From Paenibacillus solanacearum (lineage in GTDB: Bacteria > Bacillota > Bacilli > Paenibacillales > NBRC-103111): a stretch of DNA of 64,000 nucleotides. The position numbers and the translations under genes are program-made. Positions within the stretch are counted from its first letter, which is position 1, and each line of letters opens with the position of its first letter. The notes under the pieces were generated by a model. That model was not told the origin of the DNA. It was given only the letters and a program-made list of their open reading frames with translations, and searched no databases. The DNA lies in NCBI RefSeq assembly GCF_910593845.1, contig NZ_CAJVAS010000002.1:367398-431397 (forward strand), in the 5' to 3' direction. Shown here piece by piece: positions 18,075 to 27,555 of this stretch.

Positions 18075-19712
18075 TTATATGTAACATACCCTGTGCTTGC
18101 CGTCCGGTACCAAGGGAAGCTCAAGCAATTCCTTCAGCCACCCTTCGCCGTATTTGTTCATGTACGAGGCTATGTTAAATACCCTTTCCTGCGGTTTGCC
18201 GCCGGGAACCAGCGACATGCCGATCCGTTCGAACTGACGAATGCCGGCATCGAATTGCGATCGCAGGCCATCCTCCGACTTCTGCTGCAAAAAGTCGATC
18301 TGCTCGATAATTTTGCCGAGATTCGTCTCGCCCAGCTTGCGAAGCCCCGGATTAATGGCGCCGATCGCCTCGACCAGCGGCTCATAGCTGTCTTTGAACC
18401 GCGACTTGACTTCGCCGAAGCGTTCCTCCAGATGAAATTGATCCTGCTCCTTGAGCCAGTCCTGCTGCCGCTCTTCCAGCCGGAACAGCGCATCCTCCAG
18501 ACTCAGATCGAACTTCCTCATATTCTTCTGCACGGTGCCTTCCAGCAGCGTGAATTCAAGTCTGGGAAGCAGCAGCGGCATCCGCATGCCGAGCAGGTGA
18601 AACGCTTCACGGGTCAGCCCCCAATAAGCGATCTCCGCCCGTCCAAGAACGGCGCCCAGCACGGGGAACAAGTAATCCTGCATCAGCGGCCGCGTCATCA
18701 CGTTGTTACTCAGACGCTCCGGCGAAGATTCGGCCAGCTCGGCCAGCTGTTCGCGGGAATAGCGCCGCTCGCCTCTTCTGTCCGTGAAACCGTTCCCGTC
18801 CTCCGCCGGGTAGAGCAAGATACGTTCTCCGCCGTCGTATACGAACAAGTTCGCCCCGCGGTCGTGAAGCTCCGCCTGCGGCTGGTAGCTGCCGGAGAGT
18901 ATGCGCGCCTTGCCCTTCAGCAGCTCGCCGTGAATCTCGTCGCTCCGCTCGACAAGCTGGCGGAACATCGGTGCTTCCAGCCTGCGAATGTGCGGATCGT
19001 CCGAATCAACGAACACGAGACCGTACGCGCCGAACAGCTTGGCCATGATGCGGGCGAAATATTCGACCAGCGTGGCCGACGCGTCCGCCATTCCGCGAAG
19101 CGAAGCCATCAGCTCTGCGCGAAACTCCGTCGGCATGAGCGCCTGCTCCATGCTCGCAAGCGCTTCCTCCCACTGTTCGCGCGAAATTGCGGTCTGGCTC
19201 ACAGACGTGCGCAGCCCTGTCGGGTGGTCCAGCTTCACCTTCTCTACCTTCATGTCCGATGACAGGTAATGGAAGTGATTCACTTCGTCAAAATCATGGT
19301 CTTCTCCCGCGATCCAGAACACCGGAATCACGGGACGCTGCAGCTCGCTTGACGCATGCCTTGCCGCCTGAATGAGCGTGATCGCCTTGTATACGACGAG
19401 CAGCGGGCCCGTGAACAAACTTGCCTGCTGTCCCCCGACGATACAAAGCGTACGCCGGTCCTTCAGCAGCTCCGCATGGCGGATCGTCGCCTCCGAACCG
19501 CCGATCGCGCTGTTGAACCGGATTAGCGCCTCCGACAGGGCTTCCCGATCGGCTCCGTCCGGACGCTCCTTGTCCAGCCAAGCAGCCCGCTGCTTCCAAT
19601 CGTCCGCCTTCCACGGATTGTAGTCGAACAACCCGCTCACTTGATCAAACCGGTGAATATAGTCCTCCGTCAAAGGCTGGCCGGACTTCCACTGAATCGC
19701 CTCTACTTGCAA
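18075..19712 (-). CDS. bshC: Bacillithiol biosynthesis cysteine-adding enzyme BshC
   Basis: This 545-residue protein is predicted to add cysteine to GlcN-malate in the last step of bacillithiol synthesis. It shows the family GGQQASLFTGPLLVVYKA segment near residue 93 and PVFWIAGEDHDFDEVNH near 130. A coiled-coil region (about 400-480) precedes the conserved C-terminus. Length is standard. The best-placed start is a TTG after GGCGGAGAGC. It sits two transcription units upstream of mraZ, matching the bshC-mraZ neighbourhood of Bacillus. It implies that bacillithiol is the main low-molecular-weight thiol. Confidence 0.95.
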   Translation of the reverse strand: MQVEAIQWKSGQPLTEDYIHRFDQVSGLFDYNPWKADDWKQRAAWLDKERPDGADREALSEALIRFNSAIGGSEATIRHAELLKDRRTLCIVGGQQASLFTGPLLVVYKAITLIQAARHASSELQRPVIPVFWIAGEDHDFDEVNHFHYLSSDMKVEKVKLDHPTGLRTSVSQTAISREQWEEALASMEQALMPTEFRAELMASLRGMADASATLVEYFARIMAKLFGAYGLVFVDSDDPHIRRLEAPMFRQLVERSDEIHGELLKGKARILSGSYQPQAELHDRGANLFVYDGGERILLYPAEDGNGFTDRRGERRYSREQLAELAESSPERLSNNVMTRPLMQDYLFPVLGAVLGRAEIAYWGLTREAFHLLGMRMPLLLPRLEFTLLEGTVQKNMRKFDLSLEDALFRLEERQQDWLKEQDQFHLEERFGEVKSRFKDSYEPLVEAIGAINPGLRKLGETNLGKIIEQIDFLQQKSEDGLRSQFDAGIRQFERIGMSLVPGGKPQERVFNIASYMNKYGEGWLKELLELPLVPDGKHRVCYI

Positions 19713-19829
19713 AGCTCTCCGCCACCCTCCGTATGTATTGAGATGCGCCCCGGGTCAACAGCCCGAATACGCTCCATTGTCGAATAATTGAAGCTGAATC
19801 TATTGTACACATGTTCCCGGTAATCGTCA

Positions 19830-19870
19830 AAGTAAAAACAGCCCTTCGCTGCGAAACGGAGGGCTGTTTC
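19830..19870 (-). terminator. Intrinsic terminator after oppF
   Basis: AAACAGCCCT (19836-19845) pairs with AGGGCTGTTT (19860-19869). T-rich sequence (TTTTTACTTT) follows on the minus strand. It ends the opp operon. Confidence 0.85.
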
Positions 19871-19877
19871 CTCTATA

Positions 19878-20840
19878 TTATTTGTGCAGGTGGCAAGCGA
19901 CGAAATGACCGGGCTCGACTTCCTTGAATTCAGGCATCGCCGCGGCGCATTCAGGCATTGCCATCGGACAGCGCGTACGGAACGGACAGCCGCTTGGCGG
20001 ATTGAGCGGGCTCGGAATTTCACCTTCCAGAATAATGCGCTCCCTGTTCCGCTCCACCTCCGGATCCGGAATCGGAATAGCAGACAGCAGCGACTGCGTA
20101 TACGGGTGCAGCGGCTTGGCGTACAACGCGTCCGACGTCGTCACCTCGACAAGCTTGCCGAGGTACATAACGCCGATTCGGTCGGAAATATGCTTTACCA
20201 TCGCAAGATCGTGGGCGATGAACAAGTAGGTCAGCCCCCGCTCCTTCTGCAGCTTCTTGAACAGGTTGACGACCTGCGCCTGTACGGATACGTCCAGCGC
20301 CGAAATCGGCTCGTCGGCGATAATGAACTTCGGTTCGATCGCCAGCGCCCGTGCGATGCCGATCCGCTGGCGCTGACCGCCGGAAAACTCATGCGGGAAA
20401 CGGCTTGCATGCTCTTCATTCAAGCCGACGTCGCGCAGCAGCTGGAACACGCGCTCCTTGCGCTTGCTGCCGGACAGCGTCCCATGAATGTCGATTCCCT
20501 CGGCAATAATGTTACCCACGGTCATCCGGGGATTCAGCGAAGCGTACGGATCCTGGAACACCATCTGCATGTTCCGGCGGAAATCGAGCAGCTTCTTCCC
20601 GCGTAGCTTGTGCACGTCCTCGCCGTCGAACAGCACTTCCCCGCTCGTTGATTCATACAGCCGGATGATCGTGCGTCCCGTGGTCGACTTGCCGCAGCCG
20701 GATTCCCCGACAAGGCCGAATGTCTCGCCTCGCTCGATAGCGAAGCTGATATTATCGACAGCTTTCAGCGTTTTGCCGCTGCCTAGTTGAAAATGCTTCT
20801 GTAAATTGCGTACTTCCAGCAATGGTTGTCGTTTGCTCAT
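19878..20840 (-). CDS. oppF: Oligopeptide ABC transporter ATP-binding protein OppF
   Basis: This 320-residue ATPase subunit of the peptide importer has Walker [10 protein letters not shown] (near residue 39), signature [15 protein letters not shown] (near 153), Walker B FIIADEP and a switch histidine in [10 protein letters not shown]. The C-terminal oligopeptide-transporter domain contains the Cys-rich [15 protein letters not shown] segment. It pairs with OppD on the cytoplasmic face of OppB/OppC. Its start overlaps the oppD stop by four bases, indicating translational coupling. Confidence 0.93.
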   Translation of the reverse strand: MSKRQPLLEVRNLQKHFQLGSGKTLKAVDNISFAIERGETFGLVGESGCGKSTTGRTIIRLYESTSGEVLFDGEDVHKLRGKKLLDFRRNMQMVFQDPYASLNPRMTVGNIIAEGIDIHGTLSGSKRKERVFQLLRDVGLNEEHASRFPHEFSGGQRQRIGIARALAIEPKFIIADEPISALDVSVQAQVVNLFKKLQKERGLTYLFIAHDLAMVKHISDRIGVMYLGKLVEVTTSDALYAKPLHPYTQSLLSAIPIPDPEVERNRERIILEGEIPSPLNPPSGCPFRTRCPMAMPECAAAMPEFKEVEPGHFVACHLHK

Positions 20841-21865
20841 CGCGCGGCACCTCCCGCTTCCACTGGACGCTCTACTTTCGGCGCGCCTTCATGCAGCAGC
20901 CAGCAAGCCGCCGAATGCGTCTCCGACAATACGGTGTGCTCCGGATCGATCTGCCCACACACGCTCATCGCATAAGGACAGCGGGCCGCGAACGCGCAGC
21001 CTTTCGGAGGAGAGAACAAATCCGGCGGCGTGCCGGGAATCGGCACCAGCTCGTTGTCCTTGTCCTGATCGAGCCGCGGAACGGAACGAAGCAGTCCCCA
21101 CGTATACGGATGCTTCGATTCGTAGAAAATTTCGTCGACCGTCCCTTGCTCCACCACTTTGCCGGCGTACATGACAATGACGCGCTGCGCCATCTCGGCC
21201 ACGACGCCGAGGTCGTGCGTAATGACGATAATGGACGCTTCCGTCTTCTCGGACAACTTCTTCATCAGCTCGATAATTTGCGCCTGAATCGTGACGTCGA
21301 GCGCCGTCGTCGGCTCGTCCGCAATGAGCAGCTTCGGGCTGCAGGCGAGCGCGATCGCAATCATGACGCGCTGGCGCATCCCGCCGGAAAATTCATGCGG
21401 ATATTGCTGCATGCGCCCTTCCGGGTTCGACATGCCGACAAGCTTCAAGATTTCGAGCGCTCGCTTGTTCGCTTCCTCGCCGCTCACCTTGTGATGCTTG
21501 ACGATACCTTCCGTAATCTGCTTGCCTACGGTCATCGTCGGATTCAAGGAAGTCATCGGATCCTGGAAGATCATCCCCATCTCGGAGCCGCGAATTTTTT
21601 CCATTTCTCTATTCGATAAACGGGTAATTTCCGTCTTCCCGTTAAATTTGATCGATCCGTTCTTGATGATGCTCGGCGGCGAAGGAATCAGTCGCATGAT
21701 CGTTTGCGCGGTTACGGATTTTCCGCAGCCGGATTCCCCTACGATCGCCAGCACTTCCCCTTTTTTCAGATCAAAGGAGACGCCCCTTACCGCCTGAACT
21801 TCTCCCGCATACGTGCGGAAAGATACTTTCAGATCGCGAACTTCCAATATATTGTTATTCATCAT
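20837..21865 (-). CDS. oppD: Oligopeptide ABC transporter ATP-binding protein OppD
   Basis: This 342-residue ATPase has Walker [10 protein letters not shown] (near residue 38), signature [15 protein letters not shown], Walker [13 protein letters not shown] and the H-loop in [11 protein letters not shown]. The C-terminal region holds the [15 protein letters not shown] cluster typical of OppD/DppD. The start is an ATG eight bases after GGGGAGG; an in-frame GTG lies inside that ribosome binding site and is rejected. It is energetically paired with OppF. Confidence 0.93.
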   Translation of the reverse strand: MMNNNILEVRDLKVSFRTYAGEVQAVRGVSFDLKKGEVLAIVGESGCGKSVTAQTIMRLIPSPPSIIKNGSIKFNGKTEITRLSNREMEKIRGSEMGMIFQDPMTSLNPTMTVGKQITEGIVKHHKVSGEEANKRALEILKLVGMSNPEGRMQQYPHEFSGGMRQRVMIAIALACSPKLLIADEPTTALDVTIQAQIIELMKKLSEKTEASIIVITHDLGVVAEMAQRVIVMYAGKVVEQGTVDEIFYESKHPYTWGLLRSVPRLDQDKDNELVPIPGTPPDLFSPPKGCAFAARCPYAMSVCGQIDPEHTVLSETHSAACWLLHEGAPKVERPVEAGGAAR

Positions 21866-21897
21866 GTGCAGCACCTCCCCATGAACTGATTGCTTGG

Positions 21898-22815
21898 TTA
21901 CTTGCGCATCTTCGGATCAAGCGCGTCGCGCAGACCGTCGCCAAGCAGGTTGAAGCTGAGCAAAATCCAGCTGAAGACGATCGTCGGGAAAATGACCCGG
22001 TGCGGGTACAACCGGATATTGTTGGCTCCGTCGGAAAGCAGCGAGCCCAGCGAAGCCAGCGGCACGCGAATGCCGAGACCGATAAAGCTGAGGAACGCCT
22101 CGACGAAAATCGCCGACGGTACGATAAACGTAATTTGCACGATAATCAAGCCCAGCGCGTTCGGCACGAGATGCTTCAATATAATGCGAGCTCCCCCGGC
22201 GCCGAGCGTCTTGGCGGCAAGCACGTATTCCTGTTCTTTGAGCGTCAAGATTTGACCGCGCACGAGCCGCGCCATCGGCACCCAGCCCGTAATCGCGTAA
22301 GCGATAATGATCGTTTTGAAGCCGGGACCGATAACGACGATGAGCAAAATCGAAATAAGCAAAAACGGAATGGAGTAAATGATTTCGATAATGCGCTGCA
22401 TGATGTCGTCGACCCGCCCGCCGTAGTAGGCGGAAATGCCGCCGTACAGCACGCCGAATACGAGATCGAGCGCCGCGGCGGTAATGCCGATCAGCAGTGA
22501 AATCCGGGTGCCCCACCAAACCCGCACCCACAGGTCGCGGCCGAAATCGTCCGTCCCGAACCAGTGCGCGGCCGAAGGCGGCTGATTTTTGATCGCGTAA
22601 TCCTGTGTCGCGTAGTCGAAGTGGGAAAAGATCGGCCCGAAGATTGCAAAGACGGTCAGCAAAATCAAGCTGCACAAGCCGAACATCGCGAGCTTGTTCT
22701 TCTTCAGCCTTCTCCACGCATCCTGCCAGTATGTCAGGGAAGGGCGCACAATGGACTCGCTGCCGACGGCTTCTTTGTTCATCGGCTGAAACATATCTTT
22801 GGACAATTCCATCAT
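21898..22815 (-). CDS. oppC: Oligopeptide ABC transporter permease OppC
   Basis: This 305-residue permease has an N-terminal cytosolic stretch, a first membrane helix (about residues 45-65), then a BPD_transp_1 core with about five more helices. The EAA-type loop that docks on the ATPases lies in the EQEYVLAAKTLGAGG segment near 192. It overlaps oppB by four bases. The ATG has GAGGAGG upstream. The DPKMRK C-terminus is typical of the family. Confidence 0.94.
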   Translation of the reverse strand: MMELSKDMFQPMNKEAVGSESIVRPSLTYWQDAWRRLKKNKLAMFGLCSLILLTVFAIFGPIFSHFDYATQDYAIKNQPPSAAHWFGTDDFGRDLWVRVWWGTRISLLIGITAAALDLVFGVLYGGISAYYGGRVDDIMQRIIEIIYSIPFLLISILLIVVIGPGFKTIIIAYAITGWVPMARLVRGQILTLKEQEYVLAAKTLGAGGARIILKHLVPNALGLIIVQITFIVPSAIFVEAFLSFIGLGIRVPLASLGSLLSDGANNIRLYPHRVIFPTIVFSWILLSFNLLGDGLRDALDPKMRK

Positions 22816-23747
22816 TTGCTGCCTCCTCTAGCCAGACGTATGCGCGGATCAACCAAGCCGTAAATGATGTCGGTAATAAACAGAACGACAACAAGGATAA
22901 AGGCATAGAAGATGGTGAGTCCGGTAATCATCGTGTAATCATTCGAATAAATCGACTGGACGAAGTGCTTGCCGAGGCCCGGCACGACAAAAATTTGCTC
23001 GACGATGAGCGTACCGGTAATCAAGTTGACGAAAACCGGTCCAAGTACGGTAATGACCGGTAAAATCGCGTTGCGAAGCGTATGCCTGACGACAATCGCG
23101 CGCTGGGACAATCCTTTGGACATGGCGGTTTTAATATAATCATGGTTCAATACGTCAAGCATCGACGTTCGCATCAGCCTCGCCAATATCGCAATCGTCC
23201 CGAAGGACAATGCAATGGCGGGCAGTACCCTGGACGAAGGCCCCGTCCACATCCCCGGCGGAAGCCAGCCTAACTTGACTCCGACAAAATACGACAAAAG
23301 CGGGCCGAGCACGAACGACGGAATCGAAATACCGGCCACAGCGGTGAACATCGCGGTAATGTCGAGCCCCTTGTTATGATTCAAAGCAGCAATAATCCCC
23401 AAGATAAGTCCGACGGCAATCGCAATACCGAGCGCCCATAATCCGAGCTCCAGCGAAGCGGGAAAGCCCTGCTTAATAATGTCGGTAACTTTCCGCGTCG
23501 GAAACGCGAAAGAAACGCCGAGATCGCCATGAATGACGTTGTTCATATACTGCAAGTACTGATCCCAAATCGGCTTATCCAGGCCGTACTGGGCGTACAA
23601 AATCTTTTTCTGCTCGATCGTCATCTTCTGCGAATCTTCGCCGAACGGATCTCCCGGCAAGTTTTTCATCAGAACGAAAGTGAACGTGACGATGAGCCAT
23701 AATGTCATGACCATATAAACCAGCCGGCGCAATAAGAAGCGAAGCAT
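22812..23747 (-). CDS. oppB: Oligopeptide ABC transporter permease OppB
   Basis: This 311-residue permease with about six membrane helices has the N-terminal LRFLLRRLVYMVMTLWLI segment typical of OppB/DppB. The EAA loop region (HDYIKTAMSKGLSQRAI) lies near residue 205, and the DPRIRL C-terminus is typical. The ATG is placed by an AGGAGGTG site; longer in-frame readings upstream lack one. It follows oppA across a structured gap of about 280 bases. Confidence 0.94.
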   Translation of the reverse strand: MLRFLLRRLVYMVMTLWLIVTFTFVLMKNLPGDPFGEDSQKMTIEQKKILYAQYGLDKPIWDQYLQYMNNVIHGDLGVSFAFPTRKVTDIIKQGFPASLELGLWALGIAIAVGLILGIIAALNHNKGLDITAMFTAVAGISIPSFVLGPLLSYFVGVKLGWLPPGMWTGPSSRVLPAIALSFGTIAILARLMRTSMLDVLNHDYIKTAMSKGLSQRAIVVRHTLRNAILPVITVLGPVFVNLITGTLIVEQIFVVPGLGKHFVQSIYSNDYTMITGLTIFYAFILVVVLFITDIIYGLVDPRIRLARGGSK

Positions 23748-23813
23748 GGCACACCTCCTGAGCTTGTTCGGTAAAACGTCAAACAGTTGCGGCGTTGCAT
23801 AAGTCGCAGGCAG

Positions 23814-23919
23814 AACTGTTTCGCAAGCATAGACTTGTAGCACGGCTATGTTTGCGAAGCAGTTCCGAACGGTTTCCTCGATTTTGAAAAAATCGGAGCC
23901 GTTCCATGATGGGAACGGC
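23814..23919 (-). promoter_or_regulatory. Intercistronic hairpins between oppA and oppB (possible attenuator)
   Basis: In the direction of transcription the first hairpin (GCCGTTCC 23898-23905 with GGAACGGC 23912-23919) is followed within five bases by six T. An alternative pairs the GGAACGG arm side with a downstream CCGTTC (complement of 23867-23872) through an AT-rich inner stem. A third, long hairpin joins 23814-23832 with 23846-23864 (19 bp, two wobbles). This fits partial termination after oppA to give excess binding protein, which is inferred. Confidence 0.5.
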
Positions 23920-24026
23920 CCCCGTTGCAACTGAGCGCCGAAGATTATAGCGGGCAGTTGTCAACCCTTGCAACTGCAAGCCGATTCACGCGGCGCGCAG
24001 TAATCCGGCAAGCTGCGTATCCTGAA

Positions 24027-25688
24027 TTATTTCAGGTAAGTCCAGCGAAGCTCCCACTCTTTGGACATGGCAGGCAGAATCAAGCCTTCCACGTTCGGTT
24101 TCTTCGCATACGGTCTCGTACGGAAGTAGAGCGGGGAAATCGAAGCGTCGGACATCAGCACTTTTTCGGCATCGACCATCATCTTGGAACGCTTCGCGAG
24201 GTCAACCTCTTTCTCCGCGCCTTTCACCAGATCGTCGTACTGCTTGTTGCTGTACTGCATGTAGTTAAACGACTTATTATCGGTCACCCACATATCAAGG
24301 AACGTCATCGGGTCGTTGTAATCCGCGCCCCACAGGCCGATCAGCGCATCAAAGTTCGACTCCTGCATGTTCTTCACGCGCAGCGCGAACGGCAGCGGTT
24401 CGCCGTCAACGTCGATCCCCAGATTTTGCTTCCATTGCGCCTGGATGAACTCGATCGATTTCTTCGAAGTTTCCGTGTCGTCGGAAGTCAGCTTGAACTT
24501 CGGCAGCGAAGCCATGTTCAGCTCCTTCAAGCCTTCAGCCAGCAGTTGCTTGGCTTTGGCCGGATCATAAGTAGGCTGCGTATCGCCGGCCACTTTGCGG
24601 AATTCCTGCTTGTTGCCGTCCAGCACCGTTCCCGGAACAAGGCCAGTCGACGGAATCGAAGTGCCGCCAAGGATGACTTCGTTAAACGTTTTGCGGTCAA
24701 TCGCCATGCCGAGCGCTTGCTTGATCTTCGCATTGGCGAATGCCGGCACTTTCTTGTTTTGGAACAACACATACGCCGTAACGAATTCTTTCTTAAATAC
24801 CAGATCAGGCTTGCCTTGGTACATTTTCGGCTGATCGCCCTTAAGCTCCGTCAAATCGACCTGATTCGTCTCATACATATTGAGTGACGTGTTCGGGTCT
24901 TTCACGACGTTAACCGTTACTTTGGTCAGCTTGATGTTGGCTGCATCCCAATAATTTTCGTTTTTGACCATAACCAGCTGCTGTTCATGATCCCATTTCT
25001 CCATTTTGAACGGACCGGCGCCCATAATCTTGTCGGCATCGGCGCCGTTCTTATCCCCTTGCTTCTTCACGAAATCGGGATTTTGCGGGAAGAACAACGG
25101 CATCGCGAGCTGATCCGTAAAGAAAGCTACCGGCTTCTCCAGCGTAATTTCCAGCGTCTTGTCGTCCTTCGCCTTTACGCCGAGCTCCGCTTTCTTCGCT
25201 TCCAATTCTTCCGTCTTGGCTGTATTCAAAGCGGCGCCGCCTTTAATCCAGGCGAGCATCGTCGCATATTTCGCTTTTGTCGCAGGATCCAGCGTCCGTT
25301 GGTATGCCCAGACGAAGTCGCTGGCTTTGAGCGGCGAACCGTCAGCCCATTTCAATCCGTCGCGAAGGGTGATCGTATAGACGAGCCCATCGGCCGAAAC
25401 TTTCGGAAGCTCCTTAGCCAGTGCAGGCTGCGGCTTTCCGTCAGCGTCCAAACGGTACAAACCTTCGTTAACGGCGTTCAAAATAGTGAAAGACGGGTTC
25501 GTCGTCGCGATCGAACTGTCGATCGCAGGCGGCTCAGCCGACAAGTTGATCCGCAGCTCCTGCGCTGGAGCTTTCGTCTCTCCGGCAGCTCCCCCTGCAT
25601 CTTTCTTGCCGCTATCCGCGCATCCGGTAGCCACAGCTCCGAGCATGGCCGTTACCGTAGCGTAAACCAGAAGCTTTTGAAACTTCAT
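24027..25688 (-). CDS. oppA: Oligopeptide-binding lipoprotein OppA
   Basis: This 553-residue solute-binding protein of the SBP_bac_5 family captures peptides outside the membrane and delivers them to OppBC. The signal peptide ends in the lipobox VATGC (Cys about residue 23), followed by a Gly/Ala/Lys linker. The family signature region (GLKWADGSPLKASDFVWAY) lies near 131. The ATG has AAAAAGGGGAT upstream. As first gene of the operon, separated from oppB by hairpins, it is probably made in excess. Confidence 0.95.
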   Translation of the reverse strand: MKFQKLLVYATVTAMLGAVATGCADSGKKDAGGAAGETKAPAQELRINLSAEPPAIDSSIATTNPSFTILNAVNEGLYRLDADGKPQPALAKELPKVSADGLVYTITLRDGLKWADGSPLKASDFVWAYQRTLDPATKAKYATMLAWIKGGAALNTAKTEELEAKKAELGVKAKDDKTLEITLEKPVAFFTDQLAMPLFFPQNPDFVKKQGDKNGADADKIMGAGPFKMEKWDHEQQLVMVKNENYWDAANIKLTKVTVNVVKDPNTSLNMYETNQVDLTELKGDQPKMYQGKPDLVFKKEFVTAYVLFQNKKVPAFANAKIKQALGMAIDRKTFNEVILGGTSIPSTGLVPGTVLDGNKQEFRKVAGDTQPTYDPAKAKQLLAEGLKELNMASLPKFKLTSDDTETSKKSIEFIQAQWKQNLGIDVDGEPLPFALRVKNMQESNFDALIGLWGADYNDPMTFLDMWVTDNKSFNYMQYSNKQYDDLVKGAEKEVDLAKRSKMMVDAEKVLMSDASISPLYFRTRPYAKKPNVEGLILPAMSKEWELRWTYLK

Positions 25689-26027
25689 AAATCCATCCCC
25701 TTTTTCGATTATGTAATTATATGGTAACTATATATCATGTTATTTTTAATGACATATAGGTAACACAAATAATCCATTACTGATAATATAAGAATTCAGA
25801 CAAAATGTAAATACATTGAAACCGTTACCAATAAATAATTATACAACCAACGGTCAATAAAATCTAGCAACATATTTTTACAGATGTCAAAATATGCTTC
25901 CATTTTCATTCGATTATTCCAGTAATTTGAACAAAAAGAAAAAGAGCCTAATCCTTAGGCTCCCATTTCTGCATGAAAATTATTCATTATCCTTAAAGAT
26001 TTCCAGACCGCACGTTTCTGCGACCTT
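25689..26027 (-). promoter_or_regulatory. oppA: AT-rich upstream region of the opp operon
   Basis: This 339-base gap is strikingly AT-rich against the GC-rich genes around it. On the minus strand TTGACA (25885-25890) and TAGATT (25861-25866) are 18 bases apart, and a separate TATAAT lies at 25838-25843; either could drive oppA. The long A/T leader may hold a CodY- or similar-type control site, but I could not identify one. The upstream end contains the terminator of the DUF3397 gene. Confidence 0.45.
25935..25962 (-). terminator. Intrinsic terminator after panE-DUF3397
   Basis: GAGCCTAA (25944-25951) pairs with TTAGGCTC (25955-25962) around a 3-base loop. TTTTTCTTTTTG follows on the minus strand. 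Confidence 0.85.
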
Positions 26028-26423
26028 CTACAACTTAAACATAAATTTTCCGATACCGACAAACAGCAGCAGTACGTAACAAGCCGTCAGCACGATAAAT
26101 CCGAATCGACTGAGCGTCCTTGCGATTTTGAGCAGATCGACGCGCCCCTTAACCCGGGTCTGAAGATTGCCGAGCATCCCTGCCGCTACGAGAAACAGCA
26201 GCACGATCGTCCAAACCAGCATGCCCGATCCGAAAATGCTGCGGCTCATGTAAGCGACCGATCCGACCAGAAACAGCGTTGTAATATCCATACTGAGATG
26301 CGTCGCTTTCCGTTTATCGCGGCTTATGCCATACGTAATGAACCAGGTGATGAAAAAGGCCACGAAAGGAGCGAGCGCTAGCGCGGTATAAAGCTTGTGA
26401 AGCCAATCAAGCAGCATATTCAT
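26028..26423 (-). CDS. DUF3397-family membrane protein
   Basis: This 131-residue protein has four predicted membrane helices (about residues 12-32, 45-65, 68-88 and 108-128). Its function is unknown. The ATG has GGTGGG upstream. It follows panE by 18 bases and shares its terminator. DUF3397 genes are commonly found between panE and bshC in Bacillales; here the opp operon intervenes. The family call is from topology, size and context. Confidence 0.65.
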   Translation of the reverse strand: MNMLLDWLHKLYTALALAPFVAFFITWFITYGISRDKRKATHLSMDITTLFLVGSVAYMSRSIFGSGMLVWTIVLLFLVAAGMLGNLQTRVKGRVDLLKIARTLSRFGFIVLTACYVLLLFVGIGKFMFKL

Positions 26424-26441
26424 GCATTTCCCACCGTTTCG

Positions 26442-27446
26442 TTACAGTACTTGAGTTCGGCCGTCGGCTTCCGCCCCCGCTTCCATCGCCTTCACCAGCA
26501 AATAAACCGTTTGATGCGAAGGTACGGCCAGACCGGCCCGTTCCGCTTCTCTTATAATGCCGCCCGTAATGTAATCGATCTCGGTCGTCCTGCCGGCCAG
26601 CACATCCTGCAGCATCGACGAACGGTTGCCGGCCGTCTTGCGGCAAACGTCGAGCAGCTGCTCCCACAAGTCGGAATCGACAGCAAGCCCCAGCTTGACG
26701 GCCGTCGCCACTGCTTCGTCATACAGCGTCCGCATCAGCTTCAGCGCTTCTCGCCGCTTCAGCAGTTCGCCGTTATGCACCCGCAGAATCGCAGTCAGTG
26801 GGTTGATCGCGGAATTCATAATCAATTTTTGCCAAACTCTGCTAGTGATGTCTTTCGACAAAAATGTATGGAATCCTGCAAGATTTAGCAGTTCCACCAG
26901 TTTTTTTTGCGCCTCGTCCTGCGCCTTGCCGCCTTCTGAACGAACGGCTCCGATCCAGGTTGTTCCTACTCCCGTATGTACCACTTCATTGCCGGCCGGT
27001 TTCAAGGCGCCTTCGGTCGTGACGGCGGCAAATATACGGTGCGCAGGCACCCGCCGCGACAGCGCTTCGACATGGCCGATGCCGTTCTGCAGGCAAACGA
27101 CCCAGCTTGACGGCCCGCTCAGCCGCGCGACCTGCTCTACGAGATCCGCTGTAACGGCCGCCTGCTTCACAGCAAGCAGAATAAAATGCACGTCTGCCTT
27201 GTCACCGCTCTCGCTTCTAACAGCAGCCTCTTCCAGCGTGCGTATGGACGGGCGCACGATCGTTTCACGCGCATTCGCCGAGCTCTCGGGACCGCTGCGA
27301 AAGCGCACGCCGTCGTTCAGCAGCAAGCGCCCCTGCTCGTCCGTTCTTGCGCACAGCTCAACCGGCAAGCCGGCCATGCCCAGCTTCGCGGCAAACAGCA
27401 GGCCGATCGCGCCTGCCCCGATGACCGTTATGCGGTGCGATTCCAT
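26442..27446 (-). CDS. panE: 2-dehydropantoate 2-reductase PanE
   Basis: This 334-residue NADPH-dependent reductase converts ketopantoate to pantoate in coenzyme A synthesis. The N-terminal Rossmann motif VIGAGAIGLLFAAKL starts near residue 8. The catalytic lysine region (SRVWQKLIMNSAINPLTAI) is in the C-terminal helical domain, followed by a GRTTEIDYITGGI block. The ATG at 27446 has GGGGGAA upstream; an ATG 18 bases earlier has a weak site. It lies after the RsfA-like gene, as in the ylbO-ylbQ neighbourhood of Bacillus subtilis. Confidence 0.9.
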   Translation of the reverse strand: MESHRITVIGAGAIGLLFAAKLGMAGLPVELCARTDEQGRLLLNDGVRFRSGPESSANARETIVRPSIRTLEEAAVRSESGDKADVHFILLAVKQAAVTADLVEQVARLSGPSSWVVCLQNGIGHVEALSRRVPAHRIFAAVTTEGALKPAGNEVVHTGVGTTWIGAVRSEGGKAQDEAQKKLVELLNLAGFHTFLSKDITSRVWQKLIMNSAINPLTAILRVHNGELLKRREALKLMRTLYDEAVATAVKLGLAVDSDLWEQLLDVCRKTAGNRSSMLQDVLAGRTTEIDYITGGIIREAERAGLAVPSHQTVYLLVKAMEAGAEADGRTQVL

Positions 27447-27507
27447 CCGGTTCCCCCATTCCAATCTTTCTTTCTCTCTATCATAGCAGATCCCCGAACA
27501 CGAACAA

Positions 27508-27541
27508 GCCCCGGATCTCCTGCAAGAAGGATTCCCGGGGC
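27508..27541 (-). terminator. Probable terminator after the RsfA-like gene
   Basis: GCCCCGG (27508-27514) pairs perfectly with CCGGGGC (27535-27541). The minus-strand tail CTTGTTCGTGTT is only moderately T-rich, so termination may be weak. Confidence 0.5.
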
Positions 27542-27555
27542 GTCACGCCGCACGT

